Part shown: piece after piece, positions 1-15,000 of the stretch
Numbering within the stretch: position 1 is the stretch's first letter
Layout of the letters: each line of letters starts with the position of its first letter
Origin: Anseranas semipalmata
Taxonomy: Eukaryota; Chordata; Aves; Anseriformes; Anseranatidae
NCBI GenBank assembly: GCA_013399115.1
Contig: VXAA01005247.1
Location: 670,518 to 734,517 of the forward strand
Direction: 5' to 3'
DNA: 64,000 nucleotides
Notes under the pieces: generated by a model
What the model saw: the letters and a program-made list of their open reading frames with translations, nothing else
Database searches by the model: none
What the model was told of the DNA's origin: nothing
Position numbers and translations under genes: made by a program

Positions 1-1555
1 TTTTTTTGAATCATATGTTTTTTTAAAAAAAATCAGAAATGTTAGTATCAGCAAGACACAGAAAATTAGTGCAAAAAATGCTCAGTAAAAATACTGCTAA
101 CATGGTGGGAAGTAATCTATTTTTACGAAGCAGCTAGCTCCTCCTGAGCACACCACTCTCACGGTGTCAGCGACCATCAGGCTTCACGCAGGAGCCACAG
201 GATGAAGTTACGTGGCTCACGTCACACAGGACAGCCGATTGGCGCATCGTGGGGTCCACTTGCCTCTGAAATTACTTTGGGCAAAACAATGCGCAAATCC
301 AGCCTACTGCACATGACAGTCACCCCATTAACTCCAACAGAAATCTGTTCGTGTGAACAGAACAAGACGGACTTGTTGGGGAATTTCTATCAGCACAGCG
401 AGCAGTAATAGATACAAAGCACGCAGCCTGCGGTTATTCATTCTCAGGATTTATTTTTATGGGCAGCTATTTACAAAAGGATCTGCAGCTGCACATTTGC
501 GAATGCTCAGGCCAGCGTTTGCCTGGGTGTGAGCCCCAAGGCAGCAGAGGCACGCCGGCTCCTCTCCCTGCTTTTGTTGACTGCCACCGGGGTCTGCGTG
601 CCGCGTACAGGCACCCACATCTTCCAGGAACTCTGGGGGTAAATTTGGCTGCAAAGTAAATACCAGCTCTGGTCGAGCCCGAGTACACCTCTTGCATGAG
701 CCTGCCCTCACACCATCCTGAGCATCTCACCTGTGTGGATATGGTGCCATTATGCTTTGGCAAGGAACAGAAAATTCAAGGGCCATGCCCAAAAGTACAC
801 GGGAAAAACAGTATCGTCTGACACTTCCCAAGTCCTATCCCGTCTATCCCTTGCATCTTTTTACTGAAGGCATCTTTCTTTCTTTCTTTTTTTTTTTTTT
901 CCTCCATTCCAGAGTGCTCATTTAAATTACATTTAATAAGATAGGCATGTCAGATTTTGTTTACAGAAGTTTACTGTTCAAGTCAGTAGGGAAAATAAAA
1001 ATCTATCGACTGTGGCTTTTAAACAATATGAACGCAGATTTTTTTTTATTAGCACTTTATTTCAGTGCAGACAGAAACATCACTGACTATCACTGTTGTT
1101 TACTGTTAAAGGCACAGCTCCTACTGCCTTTCCACACAGAATATTCCCATGGCAATCAATGGAGGTTTAGCATAAAGAGCAAAATATACTCCATCATGTT
1201 GTCTCTCTATATAGTAAATGCTAATTTCTTGCCAACTATAAACTTGAAAATTTCTTGCTGTACATTGCAACACAAACCTATTCTCAGTGTGTAATTTAAA
1301 TTTTCAAGATGTGTACATTCCCAGCGGAGAGTCATTTGTGCGTGTGCGCGCGCGCGCCTAAGTATATGTATAGAAGAAATGAAATGTTAATGACTTCTCC
1401 ATCTATGTTTCTATACTTGTTAGCTTTTCCTACTAGTTTTCTTCTGCCCTTCAGAGTGCTAATTGTGCCTGTAAAAGCCCAGGAAATTTGTGTCATAAAT
1501 AGTTTCTGCCTATTATAGCCAATGAAACACATATTGAGACAAATATATGGGACTG

Positions 1556-1690
1556 ACTCTCAAGTTATTTCACTGAAGTCAATGGGGTTACTCTGCATTT
1601 TGATTTTGATTTGGCAAAGCATGTGGTCTAAAGTTGGTCTTGGAGACAGGAATAAAATTAAGCACATGCATAAGTACTTGTCTAGGGCTT
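1556..1690. repeat. Possible old sauropsid repeat fragment
   Basis: Contains CACTGAAGTCAATGGGGTTA and AAATTAAGCACATGCATAAG, phrases typical of old CR1-like or SINE-like relics in reptile and bird genomes. Weak, based on pattern memory. Confidence 0.3.
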
Positions 1691-4600
1691 TTGTTTAATT
1701 GATTCCATACAGGGAGCAAACTTTAGCTAAATACTTTTGATACAGTTTCCTTCTGATTTTCATCACTATAGATAATAGCTTATAGTAGAAAAAGTGTTCT
1801 ATAAATATCATGCATTTGCCAAAGAATAGGCAAATAAGAAATACTGATGCTGCACTTGAGTCATCTAGTAGTGCAGATTTTGATGGCCAGGTTATTGCCA
1901 TCTGGCCATTAAATTTGCTGATAGGTTGGAATAAAATATGCTTTTATGCATCAACTAATTAATTTTGTATTCAAGAGCAAAGAAAAAAATCCTTTGGTTT
2001 CTCAGGTGTTCAAACTCGTTATTATTTCCCTGCCACTGCCCATTCCCCAGTATTTTGGGTATGTTGCTCTCTCTGGTGGGTATATTCAAACCTTAAAACA
2101 AAGTTGCTCTTTTTTTTTTTTTTTTTTTCTCCACATAGTACAGAGCTGCATGCATGTGTGTTTTTAAACAAGAGCACCTGCATAAAAAATGTCTATTCTC
2201 ATTAGATCCATTTTCTCAATTAAATTTAAGTTTCTGTGTCCAAAAGGCATAAATCTGGGTATCGATTTAGTCATAAAATAATGAAACTCCCAGCAGTCTT
2301 CTAAACCCATTTTACTTGGATGAGCGTATAAGCTTTTAAAATATCAAGTTATTCCAGTATTTAATACACATAACTGCTTCCAGAGGTCTGAAGGCAATAA
2401 GGCATATCTTCCCCACTCCATCTGAAGTGCTGTAGTGAGAGCTAGCCAGTACCTTACTACTGTTTTTAAGGCTTTTGACAATTTTATTCAGTGTGAGTTT
2501 GATACTTTCTGAACAGGGGCTATATCCCCTGAAGCCAAAAATCAATAATCTATCAAATCAAAGCTCTGTAAAGTACCAACGGACTCTTGGTGTTTTGCTC
2601 CCATAAATAAAATTCAGCTCAACTCTAGGCTTCCGAGCCAGGCTAACTTTACGTTTACTGGCCTGTTCCAATGAGTTAACTGCATCATCAATGTGTACTT
2701 CCAAAAATCTCTTTTTAGGCAACAAATAACGATCTATTCCTTGTAAAGTAAAGAATCAAATCCAATCCCACTTACTTGTATTCAGGGAACAACTCTAAAT
2801 CTTGTTTTCCCCAAACAGGACAACGTTTCACTGCACAAGTGCACCCTTAACATTATTCAGTGGGCATGCCGAGCGGAGCACATACGACCTCAGTGTGGAG
2901 ACTGCAGGAGTCTGGGTAAATCATTGATGTTTCTTGTAGTCCTATTTTGACAAGTTAAACTGGATGGCACAGTGCATAGATCAGTGGTGGTAAACAAACT
3001 TTAAGCTACGTTGGCCTCTTACACAGCCCTGTCTAATCTCAGGGCAGTTTGAAAATATAAGAAGAATGGTAAATTGAAGAAAATTTTAAACATGCCAGTG
3101 GTTTTATTTGAATCTTTTCCACTCCTCACACACATGCTAAAGTTGCTGCTTGATAAAACAGAATCTCAGAAAGACATGTATTTTATGAGTTAAGAAATGT
3201 TCTCTTCTAGCATGAAGTGTAATAGTGCAAGAAGTAACTTACCTTGCTAAATCAAAACATACACCACACCCTGTTTTTTTCTCCAGCTGACAGTTTAACA
3301 AACAAACCTGCCCTGCACAATACAACAAACAGTATGCTGATAACCAGGAGCAGCGTTTCATATTCAGTGAGTCTACAACTTATTTGATCTGCTGATGCCA
3401 GCTTTGGTTCTTTTCCTTTCCTAGCTTGCCTTTAGCAACAGAAAGCTCAGCTCACTGCTGCGTTATCCCAGGATTTACACAGCTGCACAACTGGAGCAAT
3501 GGATCCTTACTGCATATTTCACTGAGATGGCACACACAGAAAACTGAAGCAACATGGTGATGAACTATCCTCTGAATACAAGTACTCAAGTTATTAATGA
3601 ATATGCAATACAATTACTCCCAGTAGTTTCATATATACAATCTTAACTCCTGTTCATCAGTAAGATTAGTTTCTAAATATAATCTTAAGGTCAGCATGTA
3701 AAAAATGCAATATGTAGCTACATTTCAGATGCTGTTATATATGAGATATCAAAATTAACACCAAAATTTATTCAAATTAGTGTCTTTTAGTTCTGCCACT
3801 CCTCTCCTCTCTCTGATTAACGCTTCTCCAATAAATATAGTGACATAGTTGCTAATTTTTTTCTCTGCATGGCATTTACGTACTTCCCCTAAAGCAAACA
3901 TCACATCAGCTTATTTATATATTGATCTCTCTGGTGTCCTCCAGGAAAACAGTTCTCTAACATTACATTTCTCCAGATGGGTCTTTATATTCTTGACTGT
4001 TCTACTAGTAGGCTCAGTTTTATTAACTCTTAGAGTGATTCTTCAGACCCAGTAATATCACCTGCAATGCGCTCCTTCCACTATATTTTTTTTCTCTGTA
4101 GCTAGCAAGGACAATGCCCAGTTTTGGAGGGCTGAACAGCTGCTGAGCAGGACCACAACCTTTGTTTCGTGACATCTCTTGTTTTGACCCCTGCTTCCTG
4201 GTCACCAGAGAGATGATTGACTAAGTGTGCAGGGAAGTCCATTTTTAGTACGGTGGACCGGAGCACGGCATGACAAACTGTGATGTCTGAGTTTTGCGTT
4301 ACACCATCTGGCCTGCCATTTCCACAGCCTCACATCAGAGTCCTGATGATGTATGTTTAAGCCTGGCACTATCATTTATCTCGTATCTTGTGTTTAAACA
4401 GATGCAAGCTGAGTATAACAGAAAAGGAGACCTTGATGCAGGAGTCGCTGCAGAAAGCGATGCTCTTGAGCTGTCTACAGGCTCCAAGATTAAGCATAAA
4501 ATCTGACAGGGAGGATATGTATTAAAAAATATGTGTTGACAGAATGATTTAACTAATATTTTAAAGGCAAAACATCAACTGAATTTCCATATCATTTATA

Positions 4601-4708
4601 ATGTTAGTGAACAAGGTACTACAAAGCAGACTATCCCCTTCTGTCACCATCATCTTATTCACAACTTTATTTTACAGATCAAGAAAGTTTAAATAAAAAG
4701 AAGCTCTG

Positions 4709-4815
4709 GGGCCTGATTTTCAGCTGCTGTAAATCAACCCAGCTACACGGATAGCACCAGGGCAGCCACATTAATGAAGCGATATCAATTTGCATCAGCT
4801 GAGGATCCGGTTCCT
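4709..4815. repeat. Ancient hairpin-type interspersed repeat
   Basis: The left arm starts GGGGCCTGATTTTCAGCTGC and the right arm ends CAGCTGAGGATCCGGTTCC. The arms are imperfect inverted repeats of about 35 bases with 'TGTAAATC' against 'AATTTGCA'. This is the layout of a widespread old sauropsid repeat ('...CAGCTGGTGTAAATC...GATTTACACCAGCTGAGGATC...'). Family name not certain. Confidence 0.45.
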
Positions 4816-7800
4816 AATTCTGATACAAGTTCTTACACACAGAGATAAATTGCTGCATCACCAGGAATACAAGACCTCAATGATTAAAACGAGCCCTTGA
4901 AATGCCGTGGATGGGAAGGCATGACTGCATGGTCTGCACCACACATGTTCATCAGCCCAGGAAGAGAAGAGGAAAGAAGGCTCTGCATTGCATCATAAGG
5001 CTATGTGGTGGGGCTGAGTGTAGGGTCCCCACTGACCCAAACATGCTCAGCTCTTTTTTTCTTCATCTCACATTAAAATACACATTCCCCCCCCTTGACC
5101 TAGCTCGCATAAATCAGCAAATCCAATGGAGGAATGATATTGCACACTAGCTTTGGACTCAGCCCCTGAAGCCTACATCAAGTTAGAACTGTAGAAATTC
5201 AACTAATTGCAATGCTTAAATTAGCAGCGCAAGTTTGCACTCTTAATCCATGGAAAGACGTAGGCACCACCAGAAGGGAATGCAGCACTTTAAAGATATG
5301 AAACATCCTCTATGGGGAGCAAAGCTCATTTCAGTGGCAGCAGAGGGTTGAGCAATTGCATTGTAGCGTGGAAACCTGGGTCCCAGGAGCAAAAACATCC
5401 CAGGGAGAACTAGCAAATGGACAGCAATGCAGTCAGATGGGAACTTCTTGGGGAGAGACTGGGGGCTGGAAGGGGAAGAAAATGTGATGAATGGAATAAA
5501 ATAAATAGGTGATAGAGATGTGAACAGTTCGGATGTGACTGAACTGTACAAAACCTAGATACATCACCCTCCTAGTCCCTCAGCATTGATATAAGAGGCA
5601 ACAGCGCTTCTGCGATGTCCGTGGGACATCCCAGTACCAAAACCAGACCAGGAGCAGCCATGGCCTCTGGGGGGATGAGGCAGCAGCCCTGAGTGACACA
5701 CACCCTAAGGCAGCTCCTGAGCAGAAAGTTTTCAACCCACATCAAAATGTTAGCACTTTATTTTGTGAATGGAGCAGTGCTTCTGTTGCATGCACAATTA
5801 GCCTTTCGTATTAGCAACTTCCTAGCAACTCTGTTTCTTAAAATAGGGACTTACAGTGCAAGCTTTTATCTTATATAATCCCTTAGAAAAAGATAGCTCA
5901 GACACCTTTTGGGGGTTTAAACATCAAACCTTCAGCTTGAGACCTGTCTTTATCAAAGGAACTAGCAGCTCTATCTAGGGTTTATGTTCTTTAGAGGAAT
6001 TCCAAATTGCCTGTTTTTTATAGACTACCTACATAACAACCTCCTACGGTATTTAAATTTTTGTAATTTTCTACTCCTAATGTGATATTCACATTTAAAT
6101 GCACATAGAGTATTTTACATTTATCTATTTAATATCATAGTTATGTCTTTCTTTAAATGCCTGTTATTCAACATCTTATTAGTAGTGAACTGTTGTGTTT
6201 TTTCTTTTTCTTTTTCTTTTTTTTTTTTTGAAACAGAAACTATATAAATTTAGTTGGTTTATGGTGATTTGTTGCATCTTTTCAGCCAGGAGAAGAGTCT
6301 TAATAGCCTAGAAGTCTGTATTTATAAAACATGTTTGTCTATTGAACCTCAGATGTATCATTATTGTGAGAGAACTAAAGCATTTTCTTGACTTTTCTTT
6401 TCACAGATGCTTCATTTTTAAGCACTAACAAATGTGACTCCTCTGAAACAGACTTGCTGTTTATTACCAATCCTTAGAAATCATGCTGGCATTAAAACAA
6501 CAAAGTTCTCTCCCACAGAGTGTTTAAACTCTTTTCAGGAAACTGTCCCAAAGGCACAGGTGATGGCAGTGCCATGCCTACCTCCACTGTCACGCTGCCA
6601 TGGGGTCCCAACACAATGGCCTCTCAGTCACCAGCTGCCAGACATGGTCCCATCCATGGTGGCACAGAACACCCAATGCACGAGTTTTGCAAGAGGGTTA
6701 ATATGGCTCAAAGAAACATCCCATTAGCAAGGAGCTTCTACAGTCTCCTGGGCAGGAGAAGATAAGGGAGTGGAAGCCAGGTGCAGTGTGATTTATCATC
6801 ACACTCATGCCTGCAACCTTCTTACTCCTGTGGACTTGCATTTTGGTGCACAGGTGGGCCATAATCAAGAGCAAAGCCTTTGCACATGCTGTACTTGAAG
6901 AGCAGAAATGCTCACATGATTTCAAGGATGTCCTTGGCCACTGCATTTCACAGGGCCTCTGGAAGCACACAGCAGTGAAATGTGTGCTTTCCTGCCAGGC
7001 TCTGACACAAGCAGAGAGGAAGAGATGAGGGCTGATAGAGAAATGGGATCAGCTGAAGTGTTGTTTGTAATGACCTGCACAGGATCATCATCAGTAGCTC
7101 CGAACTGTACATTTAATTTAGTGTCATTGACTGCAGCCACGTTTTTGACTCCAGAGCATCTCCTGGGAGGGAGGAAGGTGGCCCACACACTTTTGATGGG
7201 TGTCTGACCACAGTTACCCTGAAAATGGATGAGCAGGGGGAAATGGAGAGCTCCCAAGGAGGGGGACAACCTGGCTCCCTGTGGTCCCACTGGGTCTACA
7301 ACATCCAGTGAAGCCTGTGAAAGATTTGGCTGTAGAGGTGGCCCTGAGCACAGGGAGGGCCTTGAACCTGGATCATTGCACCTATTGCTTTGGGTTGCCC
7401 TCAGCTTCCCTGCAGGACCTAAGCTGACCGCAGGGCACACTGCTCCCAGCCGTGGCTCCTGGCCAAAGTGAACTGAACGCTCAGACCATGCATTCAGGCA
7501 GGGGCTCCATCGGCGTTTGCTTCTGTTGGCAAACCCTCCTACTAAGCACATCTCAGCTTCTGCCTCCTGGGCACGGAGGTGGTCACATCTACATCACAAA
7601 CACTTCCTGCCTTGCATGGATGAGCGATATCACCTTATATTAGCCTTCTTTGCCTAGTGTGCTCTGCAACAGCACATGAATGTACACAGCCTTCTTCCTT
7701 GCTATTGGTACCTAGCAGCAAAACTTCAAGGAGTCCTTTTCCTCCTCTTTATTTATCCACCAAGTGTGCTTTGCAAAGGCTGATTTATATTTATATTTGA

Positions 7801-10800
7801 GCAGCAGTCTGTATGGAGGTATATGCAAGGCAGCTCAGCCACCAGAAAAGTTAATATGTGCTTTGCATTTGCTGTCTCTAATTACAAGAGGGAAGAAGTG
7901 GAGGTACAGGCGTGCCTGCCTCAGCACGAGCCAGTTTGACTATTGCAAAGCTAATTAAATATGTCTCCTGTATATAAAATATATCATCTCCAGATAACAG
8001 CATACTGTTAAATTCTTCATCTTATTAAAAGCTTGCATTAATGCTTTTCCAACATAAATTTTAACTGTGGACAGGTACTATTTGAGGAGCCTGACAATAG
8101 GACTGACCTAGATTAGGCTGACAGTGCCAAAAGATATATCACCTCTAGCTGTCTGGGAGAGAAGAAGGATGAGGAATACATTCTCCATTATTGCCTAATG
8201 CTGATGTGCCAGCATTATCTCCAGCAACCCGGTGTTGCTTCGCCTTCTGCTTTCTTGGTACGGTAGACAGCTATCCCATGCCGAGAAATGATATTCTGTG
8301 CTTGCCATCTCTTATTTTACACCTTATAATTCAGCTGCAGTGGGATTTAATGGGGCATTGCATAATGATTTTAAAACCATTGATAAATCCCCCTGTAGTT
8401 TACAAAATTACAGGAGATAATTCTGACTTGGTGGTAGGGTTTATGTGGTGGGCTCTCACAGGCATTTAGGTCAGGGCTGTTGTCTGTACAAGAGCAGGGA
8501 GACATCTGGCTGTACCAACACTCAAGCCTTTGCAAATTAGCTTATCTCTAAGGCTGTTTGGACTCTTCTCCTGCTAGACCTAAATAAGCAAGAAACAGTG
8601 GTAGCAGTTTTAGAAACCACAGACAGTTTCACCACATAGGAAACATTTTGTTCTTTTAGTAGGTACACATTGCTTATCAGAGATCTTTTCAAGGCATCCT
8701 TGTACAAAAAGGAGCCAGAAAGCAGGCTCATGAAAAACACTTTACTGTCACACAACTTCTAATGCAGAAAACAAGAGGACTGCTGAAGAGCAGCAATATT
8801 TCTCACATGCATTGCTGAATATTCAAAAGATATGAAAATAGCTTTAAGAGTCTAAGAAAATAGAAATTCCAAATATTAATAGGAACTCTGCGATTGATTT
8901 TAGCACAGATCTTGCACTGACATTGTGAGATTGCTCAGTCTTAGACACTTGATTGACACAGTGATGGCTCATTCAAAGTGTATGCAAAGTCAGTGCAACT
9001 GTATCAGGCTTTTCTCTTGACTTCAGATTTTTAAACTTTTCCCACTGACATCCCAAGGGCCATTGTATTGACAGAATAATACTTCTGTTGCAATGCTGGT
9101 GCATGAGAGACTTTCCTTCTTGGGGAGGGGGAAGGGAGGACTCTTCCTTTGCTGTCCTCCTGGATGAAGAGCTCAGAATACAGCAAATGAGGTTCAGCAT
9201 TGTAAGAGAAATATATTCAAACATCCAGTCCGGCTGCAGAGTCTCTAGCCCATGCAATTCTCTTTGAAATAATTGGTGGGTTGCACACCCAAAAATTCTG
9301 TGAAAACCAGCACCAGCACCTCTGAAAATTAGACTTTATATGTATTCTGCTATTGGGAGGATCAGGCCAAGGATCAGTTTTGGAGGCACACCTCTCTTTT
9401 TAAGACTTGTCTGTGGTGTTTCACAGAATTGGCTCAAGCTTCCTCAGCAGGACAGGAGAAAAACAGCATTGCTATTCCCTGAAATAAGACAATATTACTT
9501 CCCAGGACAGGGTGTTATTTGGCATGTTTTCTCCCTATATACCCAGCAAGTCATCTCACCTTCCTCCTGGCAGGATGGAGTGAGCAAAGCTCCTCACCTG
9601 CTGTAGCATGGATCTGTCCCTTTCCAAGGTGGGCCCCTGACCCCTTGGTCTCATTGACTAAGAAACCAATGCTGACAAAAGATGCCTCTCACAGGGGGGA
9701 AGGAAATTACTCCATTGCCACCTACTTTTCCTATACAACAGGGTGAAAGACAAAGAAAAGGAAGAAAAACTGACAAAGGAAAGGCATCCCTAGGGGAAAA
9801 AGTTATTCTTCAAGCACTAGGACAATAAAGTAAAACTTACTGTATTTAGGGATTCTGTCTGATAAAAAGGAAAGTCAATGCCAAAACACTGGAAACCCAG
9901 ACAGCAATAACTGAAGGGGTCTCAGCATCACTTCTGTGGCAGGAGTCAATGGCTATAACTGCCTGGATTCAATATCAGACAAGAAGAATATGTCGGGGAT
10001 CTATCGAAAATGTCCTACAGAAACAGATGTTTCCACCTACTCAGAGATATGGACAAGAGTCTCAGTTACCCCAAATCCCTCTCATGCTCTTCTAAATATA
10101 TACCCATCATATACCCTTTAAAGTGTGAGAGTGATGCAAGACAGACTTCACGTGTATGAAAATCTTATCCTGGATTTTTACGGGTAGAAGTGTAATTTAT
10201 CATTAGACTTTTTACCAGCAGTTCTACTGGCTGTGGGAATTCACCTCCTCATTTTGGAAGGTGTGTACAGAAATGTGTCTAACCCAAGGAAGAAAAATGA
10301 AAACTGATAATAAACCATCACAATCTGCTTGATCAGCTGGAGCACAGAAATAAAAGAGTGCTCCTTCTTAAAAGAGCAATATGAATTATCTTGATTTGTA
10401 CAAAGAAATAAGTGACAACAGCCTCTAGATAGCACCAGTTCCTATCCGCATATTTAAACTTAAAAGTCAAAGTTGAATGAAAAAATATTGCTGCCTTGAA
10501 AGATAAATATATTACTTATATTAACTATAACAGGAATATGTGCTACTGCATAAATATTTAAATTCAGATTTGGAAACTATATATTTTGAAGAAACCAAGG
10601 CCAATATATATTGGATTACAAATTCATATTTACATTTTCCTTAAAAACAAAACAAAAAACTTACGATTTCTTGTTTCACTGAACTGAGGTGGTAATAATT
10701 TGCCTGTGTTGTACAAATGCTTAATCTGTGCTCTATTCTCCAAGCTAACATTTTCCATTTCCTTTTAACCACCAGAAAAGTGAAAACATTGTACTAAAAT

Positions 10801-12012
10801 ATTTCTATTCAAATTCTGTAGATTAAATCATATGCTTTTAAAACTGACTCAATGACCAAGACAGTTTTCCTGCAGCACCCCAACCCAGCTAGTCAAGAGG
10901 GAAGAAAAGAGTAGAGCTGCACTAATAGAACATTGTTAGTTTGGAATAGATAAAACAGAAATGCTGACCAAACCCATTGCCACAAGACATCCCTGAAAGA
11001 AGGATAGGTGGTGGTGGGGGAGACCATTGCACATAATGAGAGCAGAAAGGGCTGGAAATATCTATTTTAAGACATGTGCCAGCTTGTAAAGAACGTGAGC
11101 AAGGAGGAGGCATTTTGTCTGTCCTGCTCTTTTAATTTCACCTTTTGTGAAGGTTACTTCATTTAGCCCCAAACAGCTCTTTCTTACTGGTCATTTTTAC
11201 CTACAAAATCAGGCCTCCATAGCCTGGGGTCTCATATGATGTCCTGGTTCCTACATTAACTGCCAAAGACTAGGTTCTTCTCTTCCTGCTTGGGAAGATG
11301 TCATTGGGCTCTGATGGTGCAGACTTTGAATGAGATTTATTGCTATGTCAGGGCAGGAGTCTGTAAATGATAAACCTGAAGTAACAACGAAAAGACTGAT
11401 AATTTACTTGGCAAGTGCCATGGTACTAAAAGTTTAAAGTATGCCAAGGATGATTTGATTAAGTTTAGGAAGAAAATAAGCTCTAGTCACATACATTTTA
11501 TGGAACAAAATGCTTAAGTGGGGCTAATAATAAAAAGCCAAGAAAATAATCTGGTCTTCCTGTCTTGTGATCCTACACCCACAATTGTTCAGATTGGGTA
11601 CGATCCCAGAGGGATGAAAAATCACATCACTGAACTTGTAGAGTCCTGTCCGTTTGTACTAGAACCCTGTACTTTTTCATGGGGAGAGTCAATACTTCCA
11701 CATAGACACCCCAAAGATGAAGAGGAATGCTAAATCCACACTAGCACAGCTGATGGTACAAATTTCACATTACTCTGAATTTCAGAAAATGATTGCTGGT
11801 TTTAGTTGCTCTTTTTGGGTAGCTGCCCAAGAGAATTGATTGCCAGAGAGCAAAGTCTTGGGCTCACTGTGAATCTGGAGCTAATAAAGTGCCCCAAGGG
11901 ACAGGTGAAGGCATGCCTATTGTTTTTGAAAGTGTAGGCTTTTAAACATGACATGACTACAACAACAACAAAGTTTTGTTCATAACTAGCAAAATAAAAA
12001 ATACCAGGTTCC

Positions 12013-12047
12013 NNNNNNNNNNNNNNNNNNNNNNNNNNNNNNNNNNN
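12013..12047. other. Assembly gap (35 N)
   Basis: A run of N followed directly by seven or more G. The gap borders a homopolymer, so true length and sequence are unknown. Confidence 0.98.
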
Positions 12048-15000
12048 GGGGGGGAAGAAAGAAAAGATATATTTTTTGCAAAATCCCATGAGATAATTAT
12101 CTCATTTTTGAGCACCTATAATGCTGAGTCAAATAAGTTAGACTTTTCTTTTTTATTGTTCTCAGGGAAAGCCTGGCTACCTTTTACATTCCTCTCCTTT
12201 TCATTCTACAATCGACTGTTGGAAAAATGTGGTATAATTCTTACTGGACCATCTGTGATTGTACCAAAAGGATACACTGCGTACAGTTAGTGCCTTGATC
12301 CAAAGGGATACATATGTGACTTAGAAGTTTCAAGAGGCTTTTGGATAAGTTCAGTTTTCACTAATCTAAGCTGTTTTACCACTCACTGCCTTTTCCCAGC
12401 AAGCTTACCACAGCACTGACAACCCATTGTGTTCACATGGAGCGTTGGCAGTATGTCTGCAACTTTAAACAAGCTTTAACAATACATCTCACTTTCTGGG
12501 ACTCACCACGCTGACCAGTGGGTTTCCAAATCCTCCTTTTTTCAGGAAGTTTTTATACTTGTTCATTAACACTTAATTTAAGGGCAATTTGCTGCCCACC
12601 ACTGTGTGGACAGTGTTTTTTATAGATAACTCATACTGTGTAACATGGACAATAAAGGCCAAAGTAAAAAATGTAAAATATTTTAATGGAATGCCTTGAT
12701 GAAAACTTCCCATTGCTTTTTCTAAATTCTTTACTAATGATCTAGCTTGGGGAGGTTTTCTAATTTATTTTTTTCATAGAAACAAGTTCATAATGCACTA
12801 ATATTAAGCTGCTAATTGTTGAAGTAGCAAAGTTCAGATGTGTTATTCCAGCTGTTCTCACTGAGTAAATGAGCTTACGCCCCAACACTTAGTGCTTCAG
12901 TAGGGTGTAAGTGATACATGTATAGGGTCTTCTCTAGGTCTGCTCTGCCTGGGAGAACTTCAGCCTCTCATCACAAGGGTAGATTCCACTTTTCAAGTGG
13001 AATATGGAATAATGAAGTGAAATAATAGCATTAACCAATACCTAATTAACACCCAATCTATTTAATTTCTAGCTCCACCATTAGGTTACTATTAAAGTAT
13101 ATTTAGTCGGCCTGTGTAAAACTGTGCATTATGGCAGCTTTTCAGAGTCAGGCTATTCACAGGCCATTTGCAATTTTCATTTCACTTCTCTCTTTAATGT
13201 CATAGACTTAACTCCACAAAGGTCTAGAGGGGGTTAGTAGAGAAGATTGACGATTACAGTCTAATAGTTTTTTTCTTGGCCCCTCCACAGCATGTGTTAG
13301 AAGCCTGCATGGATTCAGAACAGCAAAGCTCAGCAATGTGTCTGTCTCCTGCTGGCCTCTAAGGTAAGAGGGAGCAGCATTTCAGGTAAGAGGAACTGGA
13401 ACTTCAAGCAGAGCTGCGTGCTCTACTAGGCACCAAAATATTTAATATAGTTGGAAACTCAGGCAGGGAAACATGGTCAGTGTCATTAACCTAGTGCCCA
13501 TGGAAATAACGGAGTCACATCCACCGCAGGAAGACTTTACAGGGACCAGCAGTGCTCATCTGTGCATGCAGCCCTGGACTTCAGAGCAGGAGGGTGCTGG
13601 GGCAAGGGTCCAAACAAAATACATTGTGGATCAGGACCCTCAGTAAGATCTGGATCACTTGCACTCACTGATAAGCTCTTCCACTTGTACCAAACGTGGC
13701 TGTAGTCACAGATATTATGGTCAGCATCTGAGATCTTGGGAAGTCACAGTCCCTTGTTCTTCCCTGACAAGACACCCAGCAGCAGTGGTCTGTATACTTA
13801 GCTGCTAACTCCAGTAAATCATTCAAAATACTGCCTCACCTATATTACAAGGGACAGGTGTGATTTAGTAAGGTTCTCAGGCTGGGCAGAGCAGAGCTGT
13901 CTGTGTTACCTCAAGCTGGAAAAGGATGACTTTTCAACAGACCTCCTCAGGATATTTTAATTTGTGTAAGTGCATTCAAGGCATGAAAGCAGACGGACAA
14001 TATGTGAATTATGAACTAATTGGGGGAAGATGGAAATGAGAAGGTAAATTTCATTTACATTATCTCCCTTTTTACGCTTGCTAAGGTCTAAGGTAAAGGC
14101 TTGGTCTCTTTCTGGTCCATAAAATATGGATTGCTATTTTCAAACTACATCAACACTGCTAATAGCCATTCCCATTAGTCAGCCGTATAATAGCATTATG
14201 ATGCTATGAAATATTGACATGATAAAACAATGTAAGCCAGAGGTTACTGACAGTGCACACTCTGATATTGACAAATAAATGCAGAATTTTTAATGCACTC
14301 CTTTTGCCACCTTTCTACCTGGCTGACAGTATATAAAAAACATTTTTTCAGATCCCTTGCTCACTATTGCTAATGCCAGCTGATGGCAGAGGACCACTGA
14401 ACTTATCAGGACTACTCTTGCTGATGTTTTCTGGTGTGGAAAAAGGATTCAGAAATTTGGCTAAAATGGGGCCAACACAGATTTTACATCTCAGCCAGAG
14501 CAGAATGAGGGAGAAAAAGTGGGGGTGGAGGTGCAAGCTGTGGTGCAGCAAGGTTCACCAGCTGGCTGCAAAGTCATCTTTCTACAAAATAAATATACAT
14601 AAACATATATCCAGCTCCCCCAGGTATTCTGATGGGTATTTTTAAATATTAAAATCATTTATAACACCTGTTTGGTGCCTAATTTCCCACCCTAAATCAT
14701 ATTTGAACTACTTTTTATTTTGTTGGTTATAGGTAAATTCCACGTAACTTTTGGTGATGAACGATGAGAGGGAGAAGCCTATTTTTGCAGAAATAATAAT
14801 TATTGGTCACCTACTAGAATATATTCCAGAAACATTACATTAGAAATTATCCCTTTAATGCAATCCTGTGTACCAGAGGCTTCCATTTATTTGTGCTTTC
14901 TTTACCTTGTCTTGAATTATACTCATTTTCACTGCATTACTCTTTCTCTCTAACCAAAATATCTCCACACAAACTTTCAGACATGGCCAACACTGTTTTC

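Larger units (their letters stand above)
1..11999. other. Intergenic DNA, no gene recognised
   Basis: AT-rich sequence downstream of MT-Ox. It holds low-complexity tracts at 874-900 (CTTT/poly-T), 1338-1358 (GT/GC), 2110-2128 (poly-T) and 6198-6229 (CTTTT), plus repeat relics near 1,560 and 4,710. Open frames are short or lack any recognisable motif. A 209-codon minus-strand frame at 6,922-7,551 is the longest, and I could not support it as coding. Confidence 0.6.
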
